From NCBI GenBank assembly GCA_026120185.1, contig JANUWF010001050.1, forward strand, positions 997,001-1,061,000: DNA of 64,000 nucleotides, in the 5' to 3' direction. Origin of the DNA: Voacanga thouarsii. Its lineage: Eukaryota; Streptophyta; Magnoliopsida; Gentianales; Apocynaceae. Position numbers and translations under genes: made by a program. This document shows, one piece after another, positions 11,352 through 23,665 of this stretch. A model generated the notes under the pieces. It was not told the origin of the DNA and made no database searches. It worked only from the letters and a program-made list of their open reading frames with translations. Each line of letters begins with the position of its first letter. The first letter of the stretch is position 1.

Positions 11352-12203
11352 CTATATATAAAATATAATATATATAATATACGTAGGTCATACCGGGCCT
11401 GGGGCGGGGATCATGCAATCCCCATCCCCGGTTGGCAAGCCGAGGAATAAAGCCTGCCCCCGATCTCGTCTCACTTAAATCGGGGAATTCCCTACCCAAC
11501 CGGTCCTGGTCTTTGGTTTAAGCGGGAAAATTGCCATTCCTAGTAAGGAATGTTGCATTCAATGTTGTGGTTAATAAAGATTTAGTTTAGGAAAAAATTA
11601 ATTTTATGGAAGGGATTGATGAAGAACTTGATAAGTTTGATGATGAAGAAGCAATAGGTGAAAAACTCATTTAAAAAAAAAAAAGAGTTAATGCACTAAA
11701 AATGGCTCAAAGTTGTAAAATTGAACAAAACATTGAAAAATGAAGTTCAAAGGCATCAACAATTGAACAGCCCACAACAACAAGAGATTGAATAAGGTGA
11801 AAAAAACTTGAAAGCTAGTAATTAAAAGCTGCATGATACTAATATGAAGTTAGCAGATGCTCAGAAATCTATTAAAAATCTAAACTCTACAAAAGCAAAA
11901 TTGGATGAAATTATTTCTTTCAAAAGACATTCATGTGATAAAACTAGATTTGGCTATGATGAGATTAACAAGACTAAAAAAACAAAATTTGATAGTTGCG
12001 AAGAAGAAAAATGGACAATTGGGAAAAATTCAAACCTAAGTCTAAAATACCCCTATTTATTATGACTATTGTTCTCTTACAGGTCAGAGGTGGAAAAACT
12101 ATTTGAAAAGATTCAAAGATCTACAATATGGTCGAAAGGCTACAATACCTAAATTTGATAAAGGCAAAAAAGTACCAAATATGAAATATGTGTGGATCAG
12201 AAA
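10508..12203 (+). repeat. Gag tandem duplication, unit 1 (contains hAT)
   Basis: The segment from ggaacctaagtgtagag to gtgtggatcagaaa is repeated directly in unit 2. Without the 859-bp hAT and one 8-bp target copy it is about 830 bp. It runs from the zinc knuckle through the acidic tail, VVVNKDLV and EELDKFDDEEAIGEK, the coiled-coil-like LADAQKSIKNLNSTKAKLDE, to the residues just before the protease. The junction with unit 2 joins the end of the unit cleanly to its beginning. Confidence 0.85.
10684..11542. mobile_element. Non-autonomous hAT-like element (859 bp)
   Basis: Imperfect terminal inverted repeats (left tagggatagcaa, right end complement taggaatggcaa, 10 of 12 matches) are flanked by 8-bp direct repeats, ataaggaa at 10676-10683 and gtaaggaa at 11543-11550 (7 of 8). 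An 8-bp duplication and CAGGG/TAGGG-type ends are hallmarks of hAT elements. The subterminal regions are GC-rich and rich in G/C runs. The interior holds T tracts and long (TG)n and (TA)n stretches at about 11260-11350 and no transposase. Unit 2 of the gag duplication keeps the uninterrupted target (gtaaggaa at 12371-12378), so the element entered after the duplication. Confidence 0.85.
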
Positions 12204-13043
12204 GGACCTAAGTGTAGAGAATGCAGAGGATATGGACACATTTAGATTGAATATGGTAACATTATGAGAAAGATGAAAATAAGTCTTATAATACAACTCT
12301 AAGTGATTGTGAAGAGAATGAAGAGTATCTTGATGAAAACAATATTGAAGGAGATGACAACGAAGGTCAAGTAAGGAATGCTGCATATAATGTCGTTGTT
12401 AATAAGGATTTAGTTCATCAAGAAAGTAATTTAAAGAAATAAATTTGTGAAGAACTTGATGAGTTTGATGATGAAAAAGCAACGGGTGAAAAAACTCATA
12501 AAAGAATATGAGCTAACATACACAAACAGCTCAAAATTGTAGAATTAAACAAAACGCTAAAAAAAAAAAAAGTTAGAGACTTCAACAATTAAACATTTCA
12601 CAACAACAAGAGATTGAGAAACTTCAACATGAAGTTCAACCAGGTGAAAAAAAACTTGAAAGCTAGTAATTAGAAGCTGCATGATACTAATCGGAAGTTA
12701 GTAGATGCGGATAAATCCATTATAAGGCTAAACTCTGGAAAAACAAAATTGAATGAAATTCTTTCTTTCGGAAGACATCCATTTGACAAAACTAGACTTA
12801 GCTATGATAAGTTTAACAAGACTAAAAAAATAGAATTTGACAGTTGTTGAGAAAAATGGACAATTGGGAAAATTTAAACCTAAGTCTAAAAGCCCCAGTT
12901 TATCATGAATATTGTTCTCTCACAGGTCAGAGATGGAAAAATTGTTTGAAAAGATTCAAAGATCTACAATATAGTTGGAAGACTACTAAACTTGAATTTA
13001 ATAAAGGTAAAAGGCACCAAAGGCGAAACACGTGTGGATAAAA
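11551..13043 (+). pseudogene. Copia A gag, remainder with duplicated half
   Basis: This continues the copia A Gag after the hAT insertion, then repeats most of it. Second-unit landmarks are the zinc knuckle at 12213-12257 (Cys codons at 12213 and 12222, with an internal stop and Tyr in place of the last Cys), SDCEENEEYLDENNIEGD near 12300, VVVNKDLVHQESN near 12390 and RKLVDADKSIIRLNSGKTKL near 12690. The frame at 12844-13041 (YHEYCSLTGQRWKNC) is the C-terminal part before the protease. Many stops and indels make it nonfunctional. Confidence 0.8.
12204..13043 (+). repeat. Gag tandem duplication, unit 2 (empty hAT site)
   Basis: The second copy of the gag segment, about 840 bp, starts again at the zinc knuckle and ends at gtgtggataaaa before the protease-like region. 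It differs from unit 1 by scattered substitutions, so the duplication is old. It preserves the hAT target sequence without an insertion. Confidence 0.85.
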
Positions 13044-13548
13044 AAAGATGAATTCAAAGTACATGTTGTGGATGTTTCTCTAAAAGCTACTTCTATGGAA
13101 GTCATTTGGTATCTTAATAGTAGATGCCCAAAGCATATGATAAGCAAAAAAGAGTTTCTTACCAACTATGAACACAAAAATAGTGGTTATGTTACTTTTG
13201 GTGATGGCTCAATAACAAAGCGATTGGAAATGGTATGTTTAATATTTAAGGTATTTCTAAACTCATACTTTTACATGTTATGGTTTGGAGGCTAATATGA
13301 TAAGTATCAAATTGATATGTGATGATAATATATATGTTAATTTTGACAAAGATAAATGTTTAGTGGTTGATAAGATTAGAAAGTGTGATTTCTGAAAATA
13401 GAACTATAGATAATTATTATCAATATACATGTCCAAAAGTTATAACTGTATGACAGCTATGGCTGATGAAATTGAGTTATGCATATCAATTATAAATAAT
13501 TGCAGGAATTAAGTTCAACAAGTATTGTTCATAGACTACTTAAATTAG
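13044..13548 (+). pseudogene. Copia A protease and pre-integrase region, 5' part
   Basis: The frame 13032-13295 reads EVIWYLNSRCPKHMISKKEF, the copia aspartic protease motif, with the catalytic Asp-Ser-Gly changed to Asn-Ser-Arg at about 13115-13123, followed by YVTFGDGS. Downstream, ICDDNIYVNFDKDKCLVVDK and TAMADEIEL belong to the pre-integrase region. The coding sequence stops in mid-domain at 13548, where gypsy E is inserted, and continues at 33675. Confidence 0.85.
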
Positions 13549-14285
13549 TAATGCGTCAGTTTAGGTTATAAAAAATCATGCAATTTTAAGTCCATTCATA
13601 ATCAAGTTTTAATTGAAAACAATAATTCCCAAATCACACATATGAGCAAGTATACTCATCATTAAGTATAGTATAGGAAATTAATGAGAATCAATACTCA
13701 AGAAACAACTACCGTTAGTCACCTTTCAGTCATTGTTTAACCGACCAAATAAAGTATTAAAGAATAAAGGTAAAAATAAAGATAAAAATATACACAACTC
13801 AAGGAGAGAAAAAACATGTAATTAGATTGATACCCTTGAAGACATGATAATGAATTATTAGCAAGTATCGCAATTAATTTTTATCTAGGCATCATGAAAG
13901 TGTAATGTAAAATTCACTCTCTCTCGAGTTATGATTTCACTATCTCTTAGTTAATTTAATAGACATCTCTATATCGCTAAAACAACTAAAGATGCATAGA
14001 ACACAAGTACTTGATAATTATCCTTATCTCTAGGTGATAAAGGCATGAAATTCATTAATTTCCCTATCTCTAAATGAAATCAACAACTTCTCTAGGTCAG
14101 CGCTAGGTATTTACTGGAATTCTGCCTTTTTAACTCCAATTTCATCAATTTCTACATAAAATTATCAAAAAAACTTCTCACGGGTAAAATATCAAATAGG
14201 AAGGGAATTGGCTAGTTATTGAATCAAAAGTATCACAAAATAACCTCAAATAACTAGAAAAATATAGGTAAATTAGGCCCTATCA
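13549..14285 (-). repeat. 3' LTR of gypsy E (internally deleted)
   Basis: The left-hand LTR starts taatgcgtca (tgatgcgtca in the partner) and ends ccctatca. At 737 bp it is about 680 bp shorter than the right-hand LTR. It jumps from gaaatcaacaactt directly to ctctaggtcagcgc near 14094, which in the partner are separated (about 32798 versus 33480). The missing part includes the TATA region. Confidence 0.9.
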
Positions 14286-14657
14286 GATTCCTCTACACTT
14301 AAGCCTTTGCTTGTCATCAAACTGACTCTTAAGATAAGGCAAAATAAAACAACTATCTCAACATAAGTTCATCCACAATAAAGCCAAAATTTTCCTTCAA
14401 CTGTGAACAAAAACTCATCGTCATTCATTCAACCCTTTAAGAAGAACTTTTGCAAACTCATGTGTTAAACTAAATATCTTTAAGACTCTCAAAGTTAAGT
14501 TAAACATGCTAATACCCAGTACAAGAAAATTATTCTATCCTCTAAGCTAAAACATATACAACATAAATCATACAAGTCAAGTCATTTAACCTTCTTCAAG
14601 CATCATAGAATCAAATTTGCATAACCTCAAGTAGCAAAATAAGGAAACACTCCACTC

Positions 14658-14693
<36 letters not shown>

Positions 14694-15068
14694 GAAGACT
14701 TAGGGAATTGATAGCTTCAAGTGAATGGCTTCCTCTTCATTTACCGTATTAGCCCCCAGTCCCGAGAAAGTGCACTGAACAATACTTGCTACTTCTCTCC
14801 GTATTGACCCTCTTTTCAGCACAGATCTTCTCTCTTTTTTTTTTTTTTCAAATATAAAAGCACGTTTTTCCTTCACTCATTTTTTCCATTTTCACACATT
14901 GTTTTTTGCCAGAAGACATGCGTTTTGCATTCCCAGACCTTTTTTCTCCTTACAATCCTTATTTACAACTCAAAGTTAAAGCAAATTTAAACACCATTAA
15001 ACAAGAATTAATCAACAACTTTTCCCATATTTCATCATATCATCCATACTCAAACTTAAGGAGAGGAA
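14286..15068 (-). other. Gypsy E 3' noncoding region, part next to 3' LTR
   Basis: Between the LTR and the CACTA insertion lies AT-rich DNA without recognisable coding sequence, with polypyrimidine tracts at 14656-14693 and 14828-14849. On the minus strand, gtagaggaatc next to the LTR may be the polypurine tract. The frame 14906-15142 runs into the CACTA end and is not a gene. Confidence 0.6.
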
Positions 15069-15071
15069 TAC

Positions 15072-15433
15072 CACTACAAGAAAACTACCAATTTGCCACA
15101 GACAAATCCGTGGCTAAACTAGAATTTGCCACGGATCAATGACAGAATTGGTTCGTGGCAAATACCTTCGTCGCTAAGCATTTTTTGCCAGGGAACTCTT
15201 TTTCCGTCGCAATATGCCACGGATTTACTAGCAATAGTTCAAGTTGGTAGCAGCTTTTAGGGAGAAATATTATGAGGGAACCGTGGGAAATGTCGCAATC
15301 TGTCATGGACGTAATATGAAAATAAGCTGTCCGTAGCCCCTAAATTGTGGACCATAGCAATCCATGGACCGGCCACACCAAATCACAGCCCCTAAATTGT
15401 GCAAGAATTGTATAGCATAAGACTCGAATGCAT
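15072..15433 (+). repeat. CACTA left terminal and subterminal region
   Basis: The terminus is followed by closely spaced variants of tttgccacggattt and cgtggcaaat on both strands, for example near 15090, 15128, 15150 and 15220. This is the pattern expected of CACTA subterminal repeats. It is cut at 15433 by the 3.3-kb solo LTR and continues at 18752. Confidence 0.8.
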
Positions 15434-18400
15434 TGTAATACCCCGCCCAAAACCATCTTTGACTATGGGAAAAAAAGTCATGCATTGCATAGCATTTCGC
15501 ATTTCATGTGCTATCTTAAAATTATTCTTGCATGGGTGCATGTGATTTTCAAAGTTGCTCTTGCATTTGATTTATTTGGTGAGAAATAATTGTGTTGTTG
15601 CATTATTTGAGAGTTGTTTAAGTGAAGTTTAGTAGAGGAGATGGAAGGAGGAGAATTAGGGTGAAAAGAATTTCTTAGAGATATTAGCATTGGAGTTGAA
15701 TTGGAGTAGCGGGTAGGTTGGCGATTTCTCTTGGTGACCCGAGTTCAAATCTTACCTCTTGCGAATCTTAGTTTTTCTTTTTGAAAATTCTTTTTCCTAG
15801 ACTCCTCCATGTTTTGGCCGAAAAGACCCTAGCCATCCTAGTGAATTTTCAGCGCCATTTTTCTAAGAAAATAAGTCTCTATATTTATCTCCTAAATTCA
15901 AGGATTTTTTATGTGAATAAAGTTTACTTTTATTTTTAGCTTTTGTTCTCTTTGATTTTCGAAAAACCTTAGCTGAATAATTAAATTCCAGCTTGATTTT
16001 AACTTACTAGATTTTGTAATGGATAGTTGGAATTAAAGTGTTATTTTTCTAGTTAGATACCTTGTTGATTTTGAACCTAGAACCCTAGCTAAAAATCCAA
16101 AAAAATTTTCCAGCTAGGTGCCGCCACTTTTGAAGGAGTTTTAGCTCAACTCAAACTCTTCCAATACTAGGAAATCTTATCTTAAATCCTTTAGCAAATC
16201 AGATTTTATTTCAATCCTACTTCAACTAGGTTTTTGCTCCCTTCTCCAGCAGAATTTCGGCAGCCTTGTACAAGCACAAGCTGTCCGAAATTCCTGCACT
16301 CCTAGGTGCAGTCCAACTCTTCAAACCCTAGCTCAAAACACCTAGATAACTCCTCATCAATTCAAATTACCTTAGCCACACAAAAACCAGGTTGTACTCA
16401 TTAAAATTCTAGAATTTCGGCTAGCTTATGAACCAGAAATTCGGCCAGCTTTGTACAGGAAATTTCGGCCAGCTTTGCACTCCAAATCAAACGAAAATTC
16501 TGCACACCAAAACATACCAAAACCCTCAGCTGATTAAGCCAATTTTCAGCACCTAAAACCTCACCTTTTCTCTATGAATTGTGGCAAAACAACAACTAAA
16601 ACAGTCCAGAATTTCTCCCGTTTGGTTCAGTGATTTTCGCACAGCACTTACGCCATTCCTGCACAGAATTTTAGTTGTCAAAACCTACTCAAACTCTTCC
16701 TTGTTTTGGCCAAAAACTCTGAACACACACAACCCTTCTCTTGAGCAATATTTTGGCCAGCATAGGAGAACAAGTCCAGAATATTTTTCCCTCATAAACC
16801 TTCCCAAATTCAGCAGCAACAAGGTGCACAGCAAGCTGCACTTCTCGCTCTTGCTGTCCAAGAGATCTAAAGCCATTAGGAGTCTTTTTTAGCACCACCA
16901 TCTAACCTTAAACCAATCTTCTCTAACCCTAAATCACAGTAGCCGACTACTCTCTCCATTCTACATGAAAATTCCAGCAAGAACTCTTCTGCAATTTTCG
17001 AAAATCACAAGAGCAATTCCTAGCAAGAAACCGATCACACCCTAAGGTAAGCGAAAACCATCTTAGCCTCTTGATTCCTTTCTTCTATAAATTCTTCTCT
17101 TTTCCTTCCCTTGAATCACGCCACCTAAAGGCTAATTTCATCCTCTTTAGCTACTCTCGGCCAAAAGGAAGGAAAAAAGGCAGCTTTTCTCTTCTTCTCA
17201 AACGAACTCGGGACGATCACCATAGATCTTGTTAACCCGGTTGTTGCAAGGGGAATCCTTACCCTTGATGTCGGAACTAAGGTTTAATATGATTGATGAT
17301 GTCTATTAGCATGATGAATGGGTATTTTGAGGCAAGTAATTAAGTAGCGTGTTCGATGGATGGCAATGTTATATTTTATCGTAATAATGATAGATATGGA
17401 TTGTGTTGGTCAAGTCAAGACCTTTTTGATATATTATTCATGTCCTTGATGGATATATGGTCATAGTGTATGGACTTTGAGGATTGGATAATTTATTTGG
17501 AATTAGATAATGGATTGTGAATTGTTATGAGAATAAATGAGTTTAGAGCATGTTTGAATCGATTGAGACCCTGATCATAACATTATATGATTTTAGATCA
17601 GGAGGATATTTGAAGGAAACAAGCTGTGATTTTATCTTGTTTGTCTGAGGCATATCAAGTAAGTCCTTGCATAAACTTTTTTGTTAAATGTTGTGACGGC
17701 AAGTCTATGTTGTAAAGCTTTGTGAAGCTATTGTTAAACTATGTTTACTTGGGTTGTAAACGTGAATATTTATTCTTTAAACAATTTTGTCAAACTAACG
17801 TTTTTATCAAGAAAACTATTCTTTCTCCTAAATTTTTAGAAAACTCTTTTAAAGAAAACCATGTTGTACAAAGACAAGGTATGGAAATTTTGAATCAGGA
17901 ATTGACGAATATAATCGTTGAGTACTCAATAGGGGTAGGCTAACAATACTAGTCATGGAAGGCTAGAGTACGTCTTCTGGCAGAAGGCCACCTCCAGAAG
18001 ATGAGCTCTGCTTGAAAAGGCGAAAGTATTGGTTGGTCAGGCCGGTCCGAGCTAGCATTTGTACCTGGTAAGGTATTATTTATTTTCCCAACATGGACAC
18101 CCGGATGGTTTTGTTGGGTGTAGAGAAGGAGGAGTATCTCACTCGGTGAGCTGTACACTTACCTTGATCAGAACGCCCAACGTGTGGCAATCTGGTCCCG
18201 GCAAGGTGCACAAAGTGTGGTGCCTTGTCCTCATGAAGCCCAACGTGTGGTGACATGACCTTGATTCGAGTGGATGATTTGTTTTGTATAAAGTGCGATT
18301 ATGTGAAAACCCCACTCCTTGCAGAAGAGAAATTATTTATGACTTGCCAAATATTTCTGCAAATATTTTTCTCTATGCATACACGAACTGTTTAAAATAC

Positions 18401-18746
18401 CATGTGCACACACAGGACTTACTGAGATTTAATCTCACACTGTTTTATATCATGTTTTCAGGAGATAGACTATGCTGAGCAAGCGAGGCATGTGATAGTT
18501 GAAGCTTTTGCTATTTTTCCATTTTAGTTCTAGGAGATAATTGTTGTTTAAGCTTTTGAACGATATTTGTTTTATTTTGTATTGCTCCATTTTGAGCCTG
18601 ATGTAATAAGAGTTTTTTCTATTTATCTAAGTTTGATTCTTTTGGGGTTTGCCTTTATATTTTATACTTCATTTTAAAGACCCCTTATCCTCCGGGACGG
18701 GACGACATCCCCGCCCTTTTAGGGTACGTAGTAGTGGGGTGTTACA
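15434..18746. mobile_element. Solo LTR, 3.3 kb, gypsy-like
   Basis: The segment begins tgtaataccccgccc, ends tagtggggtgttaca, and has a perfect 5-bp target duplication tgcat at 15429-15433 and 18747-18751. Removing it joins two parts of CACTA sequence that are contiguous in the second copy at 21116-21560. No internal retroelement genes are present, so this is a recombined LTR and not a full element. The size and the TGTAA/TTACA termini suggest a Ty3/gypsy, possibly chromoviral, source. Short reading frames inside it (16581-16892 and others) show no domain. The reiterated phrase atttcggcnagc near 16255-16475 is a local sub-repeat. Confidence 0.85.
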
Positions 18747-18751
18747 TGCAT

Positions 18752-19000
18752 GATCTCCGAAATACGAATATTGTGCTTAGCTACTAAGCTACGACAATTG
18801 TTGATGCTATCCTTTTTATTTATTTATTTAAACTATTCTGAACAATCTTTGTGTACATTTTTTTAAAATAAAAGTATTATAACAAAATATAATAATCATA
18901 TTAAATTCAATATAAAACCATATTATTCAATATAAAAGAATATTTTGTATATTTACATAATTTTAAATTTTATATACTGTCAATTATATTATCATTTTTA

Positions 19001-19034
<34 letters not shown>

Positions 19035-19046
19035 TACAATATAACC

Positions 19047-19087
<41 letters not shown>

Positions 19088-19089
19088 TC

Positions 19090-19127
<38 letters not shown>

Positions 19128-21115
19128 TCATTATTCATATATACATATACATATATATATATATACATATTCATTATTCATATATACATATACATATATA
19201 TATATTCATATATTCATATTCATACACACACACACACACACATATTCATATACATAAATTTAAAAGAAATTAGATTTATTTTGATACGTAATTTTATATA
19301 CTGTCAATTATATTATCATTTTTACTGATATATATATATATATATATTCATACAATATAACCCACACACACATCATATATATATATATATATATATTCAT
19401 ATACATATTCATTATTCATATATACATATACATATATATAATATATATATATATATTCATATATTCATATTCATACACACACACATATTCATATACATAA
19501 ATTTAAAAGTAATTAGATTTATTTTGATACGTAATTCCACAAAATATTTACAAAAATACTGAAAACATAAGGCATTTACAAAAATAGGTGCCTTTGATAC
19601 TGAAACAATCATTTTTTGAATGTAAATTTAGTATTTTTTTTAAATCCACTTATTTTAATTTTTTAATAAAATAAAATTATTAAATTTAGAATTTTTAATC
19701 AAAGTATTCTATTTTTTTAATAAAATAATTAAAATATTAAAATATTACATTCTATAATAAAAATATTAAAATATTCAAAAAAAATTTAAAATTTTTATTA
19801 TTTTAATACACACATATATTTCGACACACAAAAATAGTACATACTATTTTAAATTCGTATCAATTCTTTTTCAAGAATAAATAAGTTAGAGATAAAAAAT
19901 ATTTATAAAATATTTGACCATTTTAATCAAAATGTATGGAATAAAAATAAAAATAAAAATTAGAATAAAAAAGAAAAAATAAATCCATGGCAAATCCCTC
20001 ACAATTTGCTAGGGATTTACTACGGACTAATACAATCCGTGGCCAATTGCCACGAATTTGCTACGGAAAATAATTAATGAAATTAAAATTGTATTCCGTG
20101 GCCAATTGCTACAGAACACATAATAAAATTTTCTTGTTTTTATATCACTATTTTACCTAACATATTTTTTTGCATATTCTAAATGGTGATATAGTTAATT
20201 GCACTGATGTTTCCAATGGCTTATGTTGTCAAAATAAAAAATATATATATTATATCTTTAAAAAATTTTATGTTCATATACACATATATTTCGACACACA
20301 AAAATATTACATTCTATTTTAAATTTGTATGAATTCTTTTCAAGAATAAATAAGTTTGAGATAAAAAATAAAATGTTTATAAAACATTTGATCACTTTAA
20401 TCAAAATCTATGTAATAAAAATTAGAATAAATATGGAAAAAATAAATTCATGGCAAATCCCTCGCACTTTGCTAGGGATTTGCCACAGACTAACACAATC
20501 CGTGGCAAATTGTCATGGGTTTGTTACGGAAAATAATTAATGAAATTAAAATGGTATTCCATGGCAGATTGCCATGAATTTTCCACAGAACACATAATAA
20601 AATTTTCTTGTTCTTTTTATCACTATTTTTTTCTAACATATTTTTGTATATTCTAAATGGTAATATAGTTAGTTGTCCTGATATTTCCAATGGCTTTTGT
20701 TATCAAAATAAAAATAGAAAGATAGAAGGAAATGAAAATTTTTAACTACAAATAAGAAAAAAAATTTGTTCGAATCAACTAAATGTAAGATTAGGAATTT
20801 TAAGGTATGGAAAAATTATTAATATAATAAAAAATAGAATAAAAAAATAAATCCATGGCAAATCATTGCCATGAAATTAATTAGAAAATAAATTATCCAT
20901 GACAAATGGATAATTTATTGCCACGGATTTGGCACGGAATTAAGTATTTCCTAACTAATTCTGTGGCAAATCCATGGCAATTTGCCACGATTTACCACAA
21001 AATAAATTTGAAAGTAATTAATTGCCACGGATTTTTCACGAAGGTTTGTATCAATATTTGACCATTTTTCCACGAACATTTTCCATTGCAAATCGGGGGC
21101 TAATTTTTCCCCTAT
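18752..21115. repeat. CACTA interior, block I: microsatellites and subterminal-type repeats
   Basis: After the solo LTR the CACTA continues with (TA)n, (CA)n and ATTCATATACAT-type repeats. A segment of about 320 bp is itself duplicated (ctgtcaattatatt at 18978 and 19301). From about 19800 come two units of the ~425-bp repeat (core tttgctagggattt at about 20005 and 20467) and a cluster of tggcaaat/attgccacgg motifs at 20850-21060. No coding sequence was recognised. Confidence 0.7.
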
Positions 21116-21560
21116 AACTACACGAAATCTGCCAATTTGCCATGGACAAATTCGTGGCTAAATTGGGATTTGCCACGGATTTGCGACAGAATTGGTCCAT
21201 GGCAAATACATTCGTTGCTAAGCATTTTTTGCAAGAAAGTTTTTTTTTTTCCTAGGCAATTTGCCAGAGATTTGTCACGGATTATTCAAGTTGGTAGCAC
21301 CTTTTAGGAAGAAATATTGCTAGGGAACCGTAGCAAATCCGTGGCAATCTGCCACGGATACTTCATTTAAAAATTCCTTCCATGGACCGTCCACACCGGA
21401 TCACAGCCTTAAATTGTTCAAGAATTGCACAATGTAAGACTAGAACCCATAACCTCCGAAATGTATATGTTGTGTTTAGCTGCTGAGTTAGGACAATTGA
21501 TATGCTATTCTTTTATTTATTTATTTATTTAAACTACTCTAAACAATCTTTGTGTCATTT
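21116..21560 (+). repeat. Second, degenerate copy of the CACTA left end
   Basis: From actacacgaaatctgcc onward the sequence follows the left-terminal region (15072-15433 joined to 18752-18850) in the same order. Shared stretches include caagttggtagca, ggaagaaatatt, cctccgaaat and aacaatctttgtgt. The terminus itself is mutated. It lies head-to-tail with the first copy, about 2.7 kb apart once the solo LTR is discounted. Confidence 0.75.
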
Positions 21561-21727
21561 TTTTAAAAATAAAAGTATTATAACAAAATACTTATATATA
21601 TATATATATATATTCATACACAATATAACCCCCCCCCACACACATACACACACCCCACATATATTTAAGTACACACACACACACACACACATATATATAC
21701 ACTCATAATCACATACAGATGCATATT

Positions 21728-21762
<35 letters not shown>

Positions 21763-21825
21763 TTATTTACATATATATACACACACACATATTCATTTAC
21801 ATATATATATATATATATATATATA
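21561..21825. repeat. Microsatellite block (TA)n and (CA)n
   Basis: Compound dinucleotide tracts with a C run at 21630-21637. Reading frames here encode only Tyr/Ile or Cys/Val periodic peptides and are artefacts. Confidence 0.9.
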
Positions 21826-23341
21826 TGTTGGGGATATGCCCTAGAGTCAATTTGTACTTATACTATTATCATTATGTTTTATATAATAATATGAGGCTTT
21901 CCTTTCCATTAGTAGTGAGTTTTGTTTTGTGGTCATAAGTACGTGACTTGATAGTAAAACCCTACAATGAATACAATGACTATTCTAAAACTGTCCCTAA
22001 TCGTTTATTATTATTGGAACAATAATAAATTAACATTAGTATGTTTGTGACTGGATGGCTATGTTTTACTGGTCATGGATATTTGTGATATCAAGTCAAA
22101 ACATAAATAAATGTTAGAGAACATTGTATTGGATATGACCCACTGTGAGAGTACTTCATGGAACATGTCATAAGTACTTTCTAGCCATAACAATAGTAAA
22201 AGTCCTTTGACCTAAATTCATCATAGTTTCCTACTTGATAAATTCTATATTTTGACATTGTCTAAAATTGTCTTTAATTAGATAATAAATTAAACTACTG
22301 TTGGATATAGAATAAATCGAGGAGAGGAATATGATTGATTGTGAAGGAATTTATCCCTCTCAATTATGGGAGAGATATCAACGGGCCTCTTGATAAGTTA
22401 GACTGTTAAAATGCATGGCCGTGCTCAAATATATCAATCTAAGATATTGATATCATTTGTTTGAACAGTCTACTATGAAATCAAGAAATAATTGATTAAG
22501 CTTAATAAGGATGACATGCTCCGTGCCTTATGCTTAATTTGGATATCGTGTGACAAAAGGACTAAATATAAAGTTAAGTTTTGGTTCAATGAGATCACCG
22601 ATCTTCATTTAACCTGGATAGTTATAATGTTTTGCTAGAAACCGCTTATAACTTGTGGGCCATTCAAATATGATTTAGGCACACTTCCAGTGTTAAATGA
22701 ACCTATAGGGTCACACAATAAGCGAACTTGTTAGGTTATTTTTCTAGTGACCAGATTCGATGAATCTGGAAATATGTCTAAGTTAATCGTACTTAGAAAA
22801 TCTACTAGATACAATGAATCTGAAAATATGTCCACATTCGATGTATCTGAATGATATCCAGATTATAAGAATCTGACTCGATAAATTAATTAGTTAAATT
22901 ACCGAGATAATGGCAGAATCTTATCATATCAGTTTTAATTTAATTTGAATTTAAATTAGAATATGATAAGATATTATTAGGGTTGGACTCTAAGAGGTTC
23001 GGGGTTTTTAAGAAAACCCTAGTCGTCTTTTCAAAAGTCCAATTTTTCGGTTGATAACATTCATGCCATTCTCTACTAGAAGAAACCTCTCAAACCCTAG
23101 GCGCTAGCACTCCCCGGGTATCGAGTGAGTTCGCGGTGTGTATCCGATAGAGGACGTTCGCATACTGTAGTGTCTGGTGATTGTTCAGGTTGAACGTACA
23201 ACAGCGCAATCAGAATCGAAGGATTTCGATTACAGCAACCAGAGGTAATTCTTAAACCTTAGATCTTCTTAATCGTTTACTTGGGTCCTCGGGAGGGATT
23301 CGTGGATATTTTCCGCGTTTAGGAGTCCACGAATTCTAACA
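21826..23341 (+). mobile_element. Solo LTR of a copia-like family, 1516 bp, forward
   Basis: It begins tgttggggatatgccctag and ends ccacgaattctaaca, with TG...CA ends and flanking atata on both sides (21821-21825 and 23342-23346). The flanks lie in a TA microsatellite, so the duplication is weak evidence here. A second copy in opposite orientation at 28227-29752 has an unambiguous duplication. The first bases resemble the LTR start of copia D (tgttgggaaatatgc), suggesting a related copia family. No internal genes. Confidence 0.85.
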
Positions 23342-23376
<35 letters not shown>

Positions 23377-23625
23377 TATACACACACATATTCATATATA
23401 TATATATATAAATATATATTTAGATATTCATATGTATATATATATATATATATATATAAGAATATATGAATATGTATATGTATAAATATATATACACACA
23501 CACATTCATTTACGTACATACACACACACACATGACATATATATATATATATATATATTCATCTATTCATATATATATATACACATACACATATTCATAT
23601 ACATATATAAATATATATATTTAGA

Positions 23626-23665
<40 letters not shown>

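Noticed and set aside
16581..16892. 103-codon frame in the 3.3-kb solo LTR
   Set aside because: No domain, lies inside an LTR with overlapping frames on both strands, and is likely noncoding.
21502..21788. Tyr/Ile-rich and Cys/Val-rich small proteins (also 11317-11499, 23319-23531, 40404-40586)
   Set aside because: They are translations of dinucleotide microsatellites.
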